Notes: generated by a model from the sequence alone, not told the origin. A stretch of DNA of 64,000 nt from Paenibacillus sp. RC67 (GCF_030020805.1 NZ_CP125098.1:2646001-2710000), one strand, 5' to 3'. Numbered from the stretch's first letter, positions 52,439 to 62,033 are shown. Program-made: numbers and translations.

Positions 52439-53494
52439 TTATTTCCCTGCTTTTACTTCTTCCAGTAAGCTCAAATCAACGAATTTACTAAGGTCGAGCT
52501 CTTCTTTCTTAACCTCTTTAATGTAGCCTGCATCAATCGATACTTTTGCCATTTCTTCGATGGCTTCCTTGCTTACGTCTGTCGTTAAGTTCAAACGGGA
52601 GAGGGCTGCTTTAATGAGAGCTATGTCCATTCCTTTGCCGCTAAGAGCCTTCAAGCGATTATTGATCAGCTCATAGGACTGGTCAGGATTTTTCTTAATA
52701 AAATCGATGGCATCCGCATTGGCTTTGATCGCTTGCTTCGCCATATCGCGGTGTTCCTTCAGGAATTTATCGCTTGCTACGAGAATGGTCAAAGGATAAT
52801 TTCCGTTGTTCGGTGGAATTTTATCCCAATCTACAATGATTTTACCGATGCCTTCTTGTTCCATTTGGGTACCCCATGGCTCTGGGATCAAGGTGGCGTC
52901 AATTTCTTTTTGGCGCATAGCGATAAGCGTATCCGCTGGGGCGCGGGCAATAATTTGAACCCCGGTTTTGTCGGTCGTAACATTTAAGTTATTTTGCTTC
53001 AACAGCAAACGCAGAGAAATTTCGTTCGTGCTGCCTTTGGTTGGGATTGCTACGGTTTTGCCTACCAAATCTTTTACGCTGGTAACACCGGAATCTTTCC
53101 CGGCAACGAGAACGGCACCACCGTTGTTAGAGCCGGAAATGACTTTGAAGTTTTTACTTTTAATATATTGGTTCGTCGAAGGACCTGGACCTACGAAGCC
53201 GAGATCGATTTCGCCTGTAGCTAATGCAGTGGAGAAGTCGGACCCGTTATCGAAAGGAGTGACTTCAATTTTAACGTTCTCTCCCCAATATTTTTGAAAC
53301 AATCCTTTTTCCAGAGCAATGTACCCAGGTGCATGAGTTACGTTCTTGAATATCCCAAGTTTAACGGTAGAAGCGGGTGCGGATTTGCCGCCAGCAGCAG
53401 CGTCTTTGGCAGTGTCCTCTTTCTTACCGCAAGCCGACAACACCAGAACCGCAACCATCAAGATGGCAAGTGTAAAAGAAATTCTTTTTTTCAT
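52439..53494 (-). CDS. Nitrate/sulfonate/taurine-type ABC substrate-binding lipoprotein (SsuA-like)
   Basis: 351 aa. ATG 53494. Lipobox LSAC after a 20-residue signal peptide. VKLGIFKNVTHAPGYIALEKGLF, NGSDFSTALATGEIDLGFVGPGP and EPWGTQMEQEGIGKI match the SsuA/TauA/NrtA family. The third gene of the transporter operon. Sulfonate is the best guess for Bacillales, but nitrate or pyrimidine precursors are possible. Confidence 0.9.
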   Translation of the reverse strand: MKKRISFTLAILMVAVLVLSACGKKEDTAKDAAAGGKSAPASTVKLGIFKNVTHAPGYIALEKGLFQKYWGENVKIEVTPFDNGSDFSTALATGEIDLGFVGPGPSTNQYIKSKNFKVISGSNNGGAVLVAGKDSGVTSVKDLVGKTVAIPTKGSTNEISLRLLLKQNNLNVTTDKTGVQIIARAPADTLIAMRQKEIDATLIPEPWGTQMEQEGIGKIIVDWDKIPPNNGNYPLTILVASDKFLKEHRDMAKQAIKANADAIDFIKKNPDQSYELINNRLKALSGKGMDIALIKAALSRLNLTTDVSKEAIEEMAKVSIDAGYIKEVKKEELDLSKFVDLSLLEEVKAGK

Positions 53495-53516
53495 CGTACA
53501 ACTCCCCTTTAAAAGC

Positions 53517-54281
53517 TTATTTTTGTTTGGTTGAAAGGCCGTAGCGGACCAATATGGTATCCTCCAGCCGTTTGAAGCAGAAGTGATCGGATAAAGTGCC
53601 TAATACGGCAATGATAATAACTATACATAGCATTAATGCCGTGTCCGCAAGATTGCGGCCGTCCTGCAGCAGCTGTCCCAGGCCTACGCCCTTGGCGATC
53701 AATTCGCCGGCAACAAGAGCCCGCCATGCAAAAGCCCATGCAACTCGAACTCCTGTAATCATGTGAGGGAATGCAGCAGGTACCATGATTTGATAGAACA
53801 TTTTGAACCCGTCTCCGGTTCCCATCGTTTGAGCAGCCTTTAAATAAATACGGGGAATGTTCATAATCCCTGTGCGGCTGGACATAGCCATGGTCCAAGT
53901 TGCCCCTAAAGTTGTAATGAAGATGACGGAGAAATCGTTCATACCGAACCAGATGATGGCGAAAGGTAGCCAGGCAATACTTGGAATCGTCTGCAGCGCA
54001 ACAACGAGGAAGCCAAGTGTGTCGTCGAGAAACCTATATTTTGCAAACAGGAAGCCAAGCACCGTACCAATAACAATAGATAGAATAAAGGCGGTAAGCA
54101 GTCGGCGTATACTCTCAAGCGTAGCTTGTAGAAGCTGTCCGTGAACGAACCCATCATAAAACGCTTGAAACGTTTGAGTAACTGAAGGGAATTTCCAGCC
54201 CCAATCAAAAATTCTAAATCCCGCTTCCCATGCTATCAGAAGTAGAACCAGAAAGATTGTTCTTCTTAATGCTGTACTCAT
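53517..54281 (-). CDS. ABC permease of sulfonate/nitrate type (SsuC-like)
   Basis: 254 aa. ATG 54281 with GGAGGAAA upstream, overlapping the ATPase end by 68 bp. Six membrane segments. The cytoplasmic loop AAQTMGTGDGFKMFYQIMVPAAFPHMITG is the EAA motif that contacts the ATPase. AWRALVAGELIAKGVGLGQLL follows. Belongs to the BPD_transp_1 SsuC/TauC group. Confidence 0.93.
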   Translation of the reverse strand: MSTALRRTIFLVLLLIAWEAGFRIFDWGWKFPSVTQTFQAFYDGFVHGQLLQATLESIRRLLTAFILSIVIGTVLGFLFAKYRFLDDTLGFLVVALQTIPSIAWLPFAIIWFGMNDFSVIFITTLGATWTMAMSSRTGIMNIPRIYLKAAQTMGTGDGFKMFYQIMVPAAFPHMITGVRVAWAFAWRALVAGELIAKGVGLGQLLQDGRNLADTALMLCIVIIIAVLGTLSDHFCFKRLEDTILVRYGLSTKQK

Positions 54282-55053
54282 CGCCCATTTCCTCCTTTAC
54301 CACTTTTTCCAGCTCGTCGGCCAGTGCATCCATAATGCTGCTCTCTACGTGGTGGAGGAGCGGGTCAGCCCAATCTCTTGGTCTTGCCGCTTGAACCGCA
54401 AATTCCTTCTTAATCGTTCCAGGGCGTGTCGACATGACCAATACTCGATCCGAAAGAATAACGGCTTCGCGGATATTGTGCGTAATAAACAAAATCGTTT
54501 TGCGAGTACGCATCCAAATATCTTCCAGCTCTCTGTGCAAAATGAGTCGTGTTTGTTCGTCGAGAGCAGCAAAGGGTTCATCCATTAATAAAATCTCCGG
54601 ATCCATTGCGAGCGCTCTGGCAATCGCGGCTCTTTGCTTCATACCACCTGACAATTCGTGCGGATACCGGTCAGCAAACTTGCTCAGATGAACGGATTTG
54701 ATCTGCTCCATCGCCATTGCTTCACGTTCTTTTTTACCGATACCCTTCTGCTTTAGGCCAAAGGCTACGTTATCAAGTACCGTCAGCCATGGAAACAACG
54801 CATGTTCCTGGAACACGACAACACGGTCGGGACCTGGTGTGCTGCATGGCTTTCCGTTGACGGTAATGGATCCCTGTTCGGCTTGCTCCAAGCCGGCAAC
54901 CAGATTCAGAAGTGTAGACTTTCCGCATCCCGATGGCCCCAGCAGTGACACAAATTCTCCTTTTTGAATCGAAAGCGATACATTATCAATGGCGGTAAAA
55001 GATCCTCCCGTCCTCTGATGGAACGTCTTGCTGACTCCCGTAATTTCGATCAA
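54214..55053 (-). CDS. ABC ATPase of sulfonate/nitrate type (SsuB-like)
   Basis: 279 aa. ATG 55053 after GGGGGAG. Walker A LLGPSGCGKSTLLNLVAG, signature LSGGMKQRAAIARALAMDPEILLMDEPFAALD (signature and Walker B run on), and H-loop THNIREAVILSDRVLVM. The Q-loop reads VVFQEHALFPWL. The first gene of the operon. The order ATPase, permease, binding protein differs from B. subtilis ssuBACD, and no monooxygenase gene follows. Confidence 0.93.
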   Translation of the reverse strand: MIEITGVSKTFHQRTGGSFTAIDNVSLSIQKGEFVSLLGPSGCGKSTLLNLVAGLEQAEQGSITVNGKPCSTPGPDRVVVFQEHALFPWLTVLDNVAFGLKQKGIGKKEREAMAMEQIKSVHLSKFADRYPHELSGGMKQRAAIARALAMDPEILLMDEPFAALDEQTRLILHRELEDIWMRTRKTILFITHNIREAVILSDRVLVMSTRPGTIKKEFAVQAARPRDWADPLLHHVESSIMDALADELEKVVKEEMGDEYSIKKNNLSGSTSDSMGSGI

Positions 55054-55393
55054 TGACGCTCACTCCCCCTGAAATCCGATAAATAGTTTTTCTTTTGTAA
55101 GATCAAACACGAATCGCAGTAAGCGGATATCGAAACGGCACTGGTCCAAATGTCCTATAACATTTGAAGCCTATTTGTACGATAAATAGGTAGGAGTATG
55201 CCGATTAACGATAGTGTCTTTATAAGCTATTTGCGATTCCACTTTCTTATACCAACCTATTCTATCGGAATTAATGTGTTTGTCAATATAAAGTTTTCAA
55301 TTACAGGAAAAGGTTGGACTTTCGGCGAAAAGGAAGTTACTTGAGGTTTTTTCCTACTTGTCAAAATTTATATGGGGAAAGGTTTGAGCTGCA
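55054..55393. other. Divergent region with long leader of ABC operon
   Basis: Contains the leftward promoter (55259-55286) and a leader of about 200 nt with two hairpins: CAAATGT/ACATTTG (55147-55166) and CCTATTT/AAATAGG (55170-55190). I do not recognise a SAM, T-box or other riboswitch core. The right part holds the start region of the stalk-domain gene. Confidence 0.5.
55259..55286 (-). promoter_or_regulatory. Promoter of ssu-like operon
   Basis: On the minus strand TTGACA (55281-55286), 16 bp, TAGAAT (55259-55264), about 200 bp before the ATPase start. Confidence 0.7.
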
Positions 55394-56314
55394 ATGAAAC
55401 AATGGAAACGCGTTTTAATTATGGGGGCAGTACTGGGTGGAACATTTACCGCGGGAGTGTATGCCGAAGATATTTTGCAAAGAGTCGAGGCCTACTTGCG
55501 TCCGGATTTTAACATAGTGTTAGACGGTAAGCCGATTAAGCTGGAGGGGCCAACCCTTGTGTATCAGGATAAAAGCTATTTACCGTTAAAAGAGCTCGGC
55601 AATATGCTTGGCGCGAACATTCTTTGGAAAAGCGATAACAAGACGATCTATATCAACAGCCGGATTAATTCAGAGCAGCCAGCTGAGGAAAAAGATACGA
55701 CATATGAAGAGTTCACGCTTCGCTCACCAGCATCGCAATGGGTAACTTATTTAGGTGCGGAATACCCTCTGTTGACGGTGTATTCCGATAGCGGCTCCGG
55801 GGTTTATTACCGTTTGTCTGATTTGCGAAGGATGGGAATTGATACCGAGGGCTTGAAGAAGAACCGTGAGAAGCTGACCGGGGTATTGTACGTTAGCGAT
55901 ACGGAAGCTAGGAAGAGGTGGCGTCAAGCGCCGGCCGTGTCCCGGACCAACAAGGAGAATTACGTCATCGCGAATGAAGTGAACACAGAAAAGCTTGCCA
56001 AACTAAAGGATTATGTAAAAAGCACATCCAATTTTACAATTAAAGATTTTTATTATTCCACAAAACCGATCATGATTGAGAAAATTGACGGCGAGGACCG
56101 TTATGAATATTTGGTGTATCAAACGATGAGCGGCAGAGGCAATGGATTCAATATTAATCAAAATCATTATTTTAGAGCTATCCTTCGTTTGGATAAGCAG
56201 GGCTTAGGAGAAAATATGACGTATAGCGTGAATGTAGAAACCCGAACCGACTTGAATGATGAACTGGATCACAAGATTAACCAGACAAGTCAGCAAAGCG
56301 ATGAACAAAAGTAG
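55394..56314 (+). CDS. Secreted stalk-domain (copper amine oxidase N-terminal) protein
   Basis: 306 aa. ATG 55394 with GGGGAAAGG upstream. Signal peptide ends near VYAED. FNIVLDGKPIKLEGPTLVYQ, SYLPLKELGNMLGANILW and KTIYINSRI make a stalk domain (about 38-95). The rest is a beta-rich region (YRLSDLRRMGIDTEG, RYEYLVYQTMSGRGNGF) without known catalytic motifs. Surface-exposed by prediction. Confidence 0.85.
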   Translation: MKQWKRVLIMGAVLGGTFTAGVYAEDILQRVEAYLRPDFNIVLDGKPIKLEGPTLVYQDKSYLPLKELGNMLGANILWKSDNKTIYINSRINSEQPAEEKDTTYEEFTLRSPASQWVTYLGAEYPLLTVYSDSGSGVYYRLSDLRRMGIDTEGLKKNREKLTGVLYVSDTEARKRWRQAPAVSRTNKENYVIANEVNTEKLAKLKDYVKSTSNFTIKDFYYSTKPIMIEKIDGEDRYEYLVYQTMSGRGNGFNINQNHYFRAILRLDKQGLGENMTYSVNVETRTDLNDELDHKINQTSQQSDEQK

Positions 56315-56329
56315 GTTTTGCAATGAAGA

Positions 56330-56358
56330 GGATCGTCTCCAGCGGAGGCGGTCCTTTT
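56330..56358 (+). terminator. Terminator after stalk-domain gene
   Basis: GGATCGTCTCC/GGAGGCGGTCC stem and TTTT. Confidence 0.8.
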
Positions 56359-56548
56359 GCATTAAAAAAATGGATTGAAATTCAAGGAAAAAAGTCAATA
56401 ATCCAAGTTGCTAAATCATATGATTCATAATAAGATAGAATTAAGTAACTGAATTGTCTGAAAATTCTATCAAAATCCGGGCGATCCTTAAATCAGTCTT
56501 ATCACCTTAGATTGCCGGGGTTTATGTACCATTTGGGAGGGGATTGCC

Positions 56549-57145
56549 GTGAGTAAGAGTCATGAAGTGGAATATTGCAACCTTGAGTTACGATTTGACC
56601 GTCGGCTAATCCGTAACTTCATTAAAGCGCTGATTCAAGAGGGGTATTCGTTATACTGGAATGAGAGCGACCAACAATTCATTGTCTCGATCCGCACGGG
56701 ACGGAAGCTGGTGAAGCTGAAATTTCAGCGCATAGGAGATCGCTACAAAATCGTCGGGAATTATTCGTTCAAGGATGAGAAGCTGGCGGAATTGATGGAG
56801 AAGATGATAGGAGATACCCGCGGTCATGCCGTAGTCAAACGGTTCAAGGACAGGCAAATTTTAATCGAAAATATTATGTTTGGTGAAATAATCCGGATGG
56901 TTGAGATTTCTGGTGTCGAGCACAAAGTATTGTTTCAAAAGGAGCCGGTGGTGACGGTGGAGGAAATGATGCAAGCTTTTCGATCCAAGAGACCTGACGA
57001 CCGTATTCCTGTTCTGAGGCTGGAGCTTGATTACGAGCTGGCTACCCTTCAGGATGCATTGAAGTCAGGAGACGCTAAAGCCGTTAAATTGTGCAAAGAA
57101 AGGTTGATGGAACTCAGGCATGAAATGCTGCAGCTTGAAATGTAA
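56549..57145 (+). CDS. Hypothetical protein, 198 aa
   Basis: GTG 56549 follows GGGAGGGGA. Cytoplasmic, strongly charged. VEYCNLELRFDRRLIRNFIKAL and KLKFQRIGDRYKIVGNY are beta-rich. The C-terminus LRLELDYELATLQDALKSGDAKAVKLCKERLMELRHEML is a helical hairpin found in several Paenibacillus proteins. I cannot name the family. Confidence 0.75.
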   Translation: MSKSHEVEYCNLELRFDRRLIRNFIKALIQEGYSLYWNESDQQFIVSIRTGRKLVKLKFQRIGDRYKIVGNYSFKDEKLAELMEKMIGDTRGHAVVKRFKDRQILIENIMFGEIIRMVEISGVEHKVLFQKEPVVTVEEMMQAFRSKRPDDRIPVLRLELDYELATLQDALKSGDAKAVKLCKERLMELRHEMLQLEM

Positions 57146-57157
57146 ACGGTACGATTG

Positions 57158-57192
57158 AAATGGTCTGTGTATATTATGCACAGGCCATTTTC
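57158..57192 (+). terminator. Terminator
   Basis: AAATGGTCTGTG/CACAGGCCATTT stem followed by T residues. Confidence 0.75.
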
Positions 57193-57292
57193 TATGGGTA
57201 CAATAAAATAAAATTCGAGAAGAACAGGGAGTTTCCAAGATGAATTTTTGGCTGTAGAGCAAAACAGATCAATGCTTCGCAAAAAATGTTCG

Positions 57293-57322
57293 TTGTTAAC
57301 GTGTGCAGCTGTATGATATTAT
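57293..57322 (+). promoter_or_regulatory. Promoter of sugar-acid cluster
   Basis: TTGTTA (57293-57298), 18 bp, TATTAT (57317-57322), 18 bp before the regulator start. No clear LacI-type palindrome or CRE was identified around it. Confidence 0.5.
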
Positions 57323-57340
57323 AAAACAGAGGTGGTAGGA

Positions 57341-58351
57341 TTGAGTGTTACGATCAAAGACATTGCCAAGCTGGCTAATGTTTCGCATACTACGGTCTCA
57401 AGGGCTCTAAATGACAGTCCGCTTATCAATCAGGAGACGAAGGAACGAATCCAGCAGCTCGCGGCTAACTTGAATTACACCCCAAACTACAGCGCCAAGA
57501 GTCTGGTCCTTGATCGATCATACAACTTGGGATTGTTTTTTTCAACTCTCCATACTGGTACGTCAGCCGGGTTCTTGTACGAAGCGGTTAAAGGGGTCAA
57601 TGACGTCATACAGGATCAATACAACTTGATTGTACGAGGCATTGACGACTATAAAAGCTTTCATAAAATTAACCGTAAGAGCTTTGACGGCATTATGGTT
57701 ATGAGCCAAAGCTCGTCCGACCAGCCTTTTATCGAATATGTGACGGAACGGGATATTCCACTGGTCGTATTAAATCGTCAGATCGATGCCATCCCTGTGA
57801 TGAATCTTATCCCCGACGACTTGCGAGGCGCCTTTCTCGTTGTTGAATATTTGATTAATCAAGGCCACCGAGATATTGCGATCATTGAAGGGAAAGAGAA
57901 CTTCAAATCGACGCAAGCGCGGCGAGAAGGTTATATGGAAGCGATGAATCAATATAACGTAACCGTAAGGGAAGAGTATAGGGTACATGGAAACTACGAC
58001 GTTGAGAGCGGATATGCCGCCATGGCGCGGCTGTTGACACTGGATCTTAGGCCTACGGCTGTTTTTTGCTGTAATGACGAGATGGCGTTAGGTGCTATTA
58101 AAGCGATAAATGAGAAGCAATTGTCCGTTCCTGGTGATATTTCCGTCGTAGGCTTCGACGATCAGCTTTTTTCCGCGTTCGTGACTCCGGCGCTAACAAC
58201 CGTTCGGAGGCCGATTGAGGAAATTAGCCGGGAAGGCGCGGCAAAGCTGCTCACTTTTATAGAAAACAAACAGGTGGAGAAAGAGACCATCTTCATTCGA
58301 ACGGAGCTCATTATCCGAGATTCCGTTAAAACAATTGCAGGAGGCGTTTAG
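57341..58351 (+). CDS. LacI-family transcriptional regulator
   Basis: 336 aa. TTG 57341 with GAGGTGG upstream; the frame is open from 57332. Helix-turn-helix VTIKDIAKLANVSHTTVSRALND with the hinge helix NYSAKSLV. The periplasmic-binding-type ligand domain ends in PIEEISREGAAKLL. It opens the sugar-acid cluster and probably represses it until its sugar acid is bound. The next gene starts 4 bp after its stop. Confidence 0.93.
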   Translation: MSVTIKDIAKLANVSHTTVSRALNDSPLINQETKERIQQLAANLNYTPNYSAKSLVLDRSYNLGLFFSTLHTGTSAGFLYEAVKGVNDVIQDQYNLIVRGIDDYKSFHKINRKSFDGIMVMSQSSSDQPFIEYVTERDIPLVVLNRQIDAIPVMNLIPDDLRGAFLVVEYLINQGHRDIAIIEGKENFKSTQARREGYMEAMNQYNVTVREEYRVHGNYDVESGYAAMARLLTLDLRPTAVFCCNDEMALGAIKAINEKQLSVPGDISVVGFDDQLFSAFVTPALTTVRRPIEEISREGAAKLLTFIENKQVEKETIFIRTELIIRDSVKTIAGGV

Positions 58352-58355
58352 AAGT

Positions 58356-59627
58356 ATGAGTATTTTAAGACAGGTTCTTGAAGACATTCCCATTCCGCAA
58401 ATGGTGCGTATTCGTCAAAAGTTTGATGACACAACAATCGATAACTTGTCGGAAGTGCTGGAGCAGGAGCTGAAAAAGCCAGGTACAGTAGATCAAATTA
58501 AACCAGGACAACAAGTTGCGGTAGCCGTAGGAAGCCGCGGCGTTGCTAACATTGCTTTATTTACGAAAATTACGATTGATGCCATCAAGCAAGCAGGCGG
58601 CGAGCCGTTTATCGTACCTTGCATGGGCAGCCATGGCGGTGCAACGGCGGATGGCCAGAAGGACGTTCTGCACCATCTTGGAGTTACCGAAGAAGCAATG
58701 GGAGCGCCTATCCGTTCTTCTATGGAAGTTGTCAAAATCGATGAGCTTCCTAACGGGTTGCCTGTCTACGTAGACAAGATCGCTTCCACTGCGGATGCTA
58801 TCGTAGTCATTAACCGTGTTAAACCTCATACTGCATTCCGAGGCCGCATTGAAAGCGGGATTATGAAAATGATCTCCATCGGTCTGGGTAAACAAAAAGG
58901 GGCGGAAGCCTGCCACCAATTAGGATTTAAATATATGGCGGAAAACGTTCCAGCCATGGCTAACATCATGATTGAAAAGCTGCCTATTATTTTTGGTGTG
59001 GCATTGGTTGAGAACGCCTATGACCAAACTTGCCGCATCGAGGTGCTTCCTGCTGCACAAATCGAAGAACGTGAAATGCAGCTGTTGGAAGAAGCCAAGG
59101 CGCGCCTTCCAAAAATTTTGTTTGACCAAATTGACGTTCTCGTCATTGACTATATCGGTAAGAACATCAGCGGCGACGGCATGGATCCGAACGTAACGGG
59201 CCGTTACCCAACTCCATACGCTCATGGTGGACCAGACGTTTCCAAGATGATCGTTCTCGATCTGACTCCGGAGACCAAAGGGAATGCGAACGGCGTAGGT
59301 ACAGCAGATTTTACAACTCAACGTTTGGTTGACCAAATGGACAGAGCAGCTACATTTGTCAATGGCTTGACTTCGACCGTGTGTGCTCCTACCAAAATTT
59401 CGACGACACTCGATAACGATTTTTATGCTATTAAAGCTGGCGTTAAGACCTGCAACATTTTGGATTACACGAAATGTAAGCTGGTGCGCATCCAGGATAC
59501 TTTGCATTTGGGCGAGATTGAAATTTCGGTTAACTTGCTTGAAGAAGCCAAGCTGCATCCGGACATTGAAATTTTGACGGAGCCTTATGATTTGCAATTT
59601 GACAGCGAAGGGAATTTAGCGAAATGA
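58356..59627 (+). CDS. LarA-like (lactate racemase domain) nickel-pincer enzyme family
   Basis: 423 aa. ATG 58356 with GGAGG 11 nt upstream; the frame is open from 58335. VAVAVGSRGVANIALFTK and CMGSHGGATADGQ form the first half of the LarA fold, and INRVKPHTAFRGRIESGIMKM carries the conserved Pro-His and the Lys that would bear the nickel-pincer cofactor. Family members racemise or epimerise 2-hydroxy acids, including D-gluconate/D-mannonate in known homologues as I recall. The adjoining gluconokinase makes a sugar-acid 2-epimerase the best guess. LarB/C/E are not in the window. Confidence 0.8.
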   Translation: MSILRQVLEDIPIPQMVRIRQKFDDTTIDNLSEVLEQELKKPGTVDQIKPGQQVAVAVGSRGVANIALFTKITIDAIKQAGGEPFIVPCMGSHGGATADGQKDVLHHLGVTEEAMGAPIRSSMEVVKIDELPNGLPVYVDKIASTADAIVVINRVKPHTAFRGRIESGIMKMISIGLGKQKGAEACHQLGFKYMAENVPAMANIMIEKLPIIFGVALVENAYDQTCRIEVLPAAQIEEREMQLLEEAKARLPKILFDQIDVLVIDYIGKNISGDGMDPNVTGRYPTPYAHGGPDVSKMIVLDLTPETKGNANGVGTADFTTQRLVDQMDRAATFVNGLTSTVCAPTKISTTLDNDFYAIKAGVKTCNILDYTKCKLVRIQDTLHLGEIEISVNLLEEAKLHPDIEILTEPYDLQFDSEGNLAK

Positions 59628-61174
59628 GTTTGATTTCAAAGCCATACATCATCGCTGCCGATCTCGGGACGACCAGTGCCAAAACACTGGTTATTGACCG
59701 GGACGGCCGCGTTCTAGCTTCGAATTCTATCGAATACCCTCTGAATACGCCTAGACCGGATATGGCTGAACAGAACCCAGAGGAAATCTTTCATGCACTT
59801 GTAACCGGCATTCAAGCCGTTATTGCAAAAGCTAGAATCTTACCAAGTCAAGTCCTGTGCGTTTCTTTTAGCTCTGCGATGCACAGCTTAATAGCTGTCG
59901 ACCGTGATCTTAATTTGTTGACGCAATCGATCACATTTGCGGATAACCGCAGTGTCGGCTATGTTAAGCCTTTGAAGGAAGAGCTGAACGGTCACCAAAT
60001 TTATTTGAATACAGGCACACCGCTTCATCCGATGTCGCCGCTTCTGAAGCTTATGTGGCTGCGCGACAATCGTCCGGATGTGTTTGAGAATGCTCATAAA
60101 TTTATCGGAATTAAGGAATATGTTTTTGCCAAGCTGTTCGGCCAATTTATCGTCGACTATTCTATCGCAAGCGCTACTGGACTATTCAACCTTCGCAATT
60201 TGAAGTGGGACGAGCTGGCTCTTAAAGCATGCGGTGTAAGAGAAGAACAGCTCTCTGAGCCTGTGTCGACAGTGCACCGTGTCTCTGGAATGAAGGAGCA
60301 GTATGCTCAAGCGATGGGCCTTCCTGCGGATACTCCTTTTGTAGTAGGCGCTTCCGACGGAGTATTGGCTAACCTTGGTGTAGGTGCATTTGAAGAAGGA
60401 ATATACGCGGTTACAATCGGGACTTCCGGTGCAGTGCGTGGCGTTGTTCGCGAGCCGGTAACAGACCCCAAAGGAAGACTGTTCTGCTACGCTCTGAAAG
60501 AGGATTTCTGGGTTGTAGGAGGCGCAATCAACAACGGTGGTATAATGTTCCGCTGGGTAAGAGATCAGCTGGCTACTGCAGAGGCCGAAGAAGGGCGTCG
60601 CAGAGGAATGGATCCATATGATTATTTAACTACTCTGGCTGAGGAAGTAGCAGCAGGGTCTGATGGTCTTATTTTCCTTCCACTTCTGACAGGGGAACGT
60701 GCGCCTTATTGGAATGCTAATGCGCGAGGCGTATTCTTTGGTTTATCTCTGTACCATCAGAAAAAACATATGATTCGTTCCGTGCTAGAAGGGGTTGTCT
60801 ATCGTATCAACTCCGTTCTGAGCGCTTTGGAAGAGCTTTCCGGGCCAACTAAGGAAATTCGCGCATCCGGCGGTTTTGCACGCTCCAGCTTCTGGCTGCA
60901 ATGCATGGCTGACGTAACAGGCAGCTCTGTTGCTGTTCCGAACTCGATCGAAAGCTCAGGTTTAGGTGCAGCACAGCTCGGTATGTTGGCTATGGGGGAG
61001 ATCAAAGACTTCTCTTCCGTGCATAACTGGATGCAGGTTCATCATCGTCATCAACCGGATTCCGGGAACCATCAGCTGTATCAACAGTTGACAAATATTT
61101 ATAATCGTGTGTACCATCAGTTGAAGGATGAATTCGATGCTATAGCTGCATATCAGCAACAGCATACGAAGTAG
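59624..61174 (+). CDS. gntK: Gluconokinase (FGGY family)
   Basis: 516 aa (Bacillus GntK 513). ATG 59624 overlaps the previous stop (ATGA). IIAADLGTTSAKTLVIDRDG is the FGGY phosphate loop. CVSFSSAMHSLIAVD and TFADNRSVGYVK carry substrate residues. VGASDGVLANLGVG contains the catalytic Asp, and ASGGFARSSFWLQCMADVTG is the C-terminal signature. It phosphorylates gluconate to 6-phosphogluconate, the substrate of gnd downstream. No gluconate permease gene is in the cluster. Confidence 0.9.
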   Translation: MSLISKPYIIAADLGTTSAKTLVIDRDGRVLASNSIEYPLNTPRPDMAEQNPEEIFHALVTGIQAVIAKARILPSQVLCVSFSSAMHSLIAVDRDLNLLTQSITFADNRSVGYVKPLKEELNGHQIYLNTGTPLHPMSPLLKLMWLRDNRPDVFENAHKFIGIKEYVFAKLFGQFIVDYSIASATGLFNLRNLKWDELALKACGVREEQLSEPVSTVHRVSGMKEQYAQAMGLPADTPFVVGASDGVLANLGVGAFEEGIYAVTIGTSGAVRGVVREPVTDPKGRLFCYALKEDFWVVGGAINNGGIMFRWVRDQLATAEAEEGRRRGMDPYDYLTTLAEEVAAGSDGLIFLPLLTGERAPYWNANARGVFFGLSLYHQKKHMIRSVLEGVVYRINSVLSALEELSGPTKEIRASGGFARSSFWLQCMADVTGSSVAVPNSIESSGLGAAQLGMLAMGEIKDFSSVHNWMQVHHRHQPDSGNHQLYQQLTNIYNRVYHQLKDEFDAIAAYQQQHTK

Positions 61175-61227
61175 TACCACTCCAACAGACGGTTCATATG
61201 CAACACCTATACATGAGGAGGATCATC

Positions 61228-61995
61228 ATGAATTTGTTCGATTTGACAGGAAAAACAGCAGTAATTATCGGAGGTAACAGTACTCTTGGGGGAGCTATGT
61301 CCGTAGCATTAGGCGGACATGGCGCCGATGTGGCTGTCGTTGGCCGTAACGCGGAGAAATCCGAAGCGGTTGCGAAAAAAATTGAAGAAGCAGGCGGCAG
61401 AGCAAAATGCTTCACAGCCGATGCGACTAAAGTCGAAGATCTTCAACAAGTTCTTGCAGATGTACTGGCTTGGACAGGCCGCTGCGACGTATTGATGAAC
61501 TGCCCTGGCATGAACAGCGCAACGCCATTCTTCGAACTGAAGATGGAAGAGTGGGACTCCATTATGGAAGTTAACCTCAAAAGCGTTGTGTTAGCTTGCC
61601 AAGTGTTTGGGAAACATATGGTGGACAACGGCGAAGGCGGCAGCATCATCAACATTTCGTCCGTATCTTCCGAGCCACCATTGTCCCGCGTATTCACTTA
61701 TTCGGCATCCAAAGCGGCTGTGAACAACGTGACTAAGTTCTTGGCACGTGAATTTGCACCGGCTCGCGTTCGCGTTAATGCCATCATTCCGGGCTTTTTC
61801 CCGGCAGAACAAAATCGTAAAATCTTGTCTCCTGAGCGTACGGAATCGATTTTGCGTCACACTCCAATGAATCGTTTCGGTGAAGCGGAAGAGCTTCAAG
61901 GTGCTGCTGTTTACCTCGCTTCTGACAAGGCGTCCAGCTTTGTAACCGGCTCGCTGCTTCGCGTAGACGGCGGTTATGGATCTATGACGATTTAA
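61228..61995 (+). CDS. SDR oxidoreductase of sugar-acid cluster (UxuB/Gno-like)
   Basis: 255 aa. ATG 61228 follows GAGGAGG; the frame is open from 61198. FDLTGKTAVIIGGNSTLGGAM is a cofactor loop with G-G-N-S-T-L-G rather than T-G-x3-G-I-G, as seen in Bacillus fructuronate reductase-type SDRs. The usual N-N-A-G is replaced by NCPGMN. Ser in ISSVSSEPPL and YSASKAAVNN form the active site. Probably reduces a keto-sugar acid (fructuronate or 5-keto-gluconate). Confidence 0.85.
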   Translation: MNLFDLTGKTAVIIGGNSTLGGAMSVALGGHGADVAVVGRNAEKSEAVAKKIEEAGGRAKCFTADATKVEDLQQVLADVLAWTGRCDVLMNCPGMNSATPFFELKMEEWDSIMEVNLKSVVLACQVFGKHMVDNGEGGSIINISSVSSEPPLSRVFTYSASKAAVNNVTKFLAREFAPARVRVNAIIPGFFPAEQNRKILSPERTESILRHTPMNRFGEAEELQGAAVYLASDKASSFVTGSLLRVDGGYGSMTI

Positions 61996-62033
61996 TAGAC
62001 GGTTGAACTTCGTGTAGAACAGGTCTTCAAGTA

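Noticed and set aside
58920..59597. Open minus-strand frame of 225 codons opposite the LarA-like gene
   Set aside because: Shadow of conserved coding sequence on the other strand, with no start signal or family.
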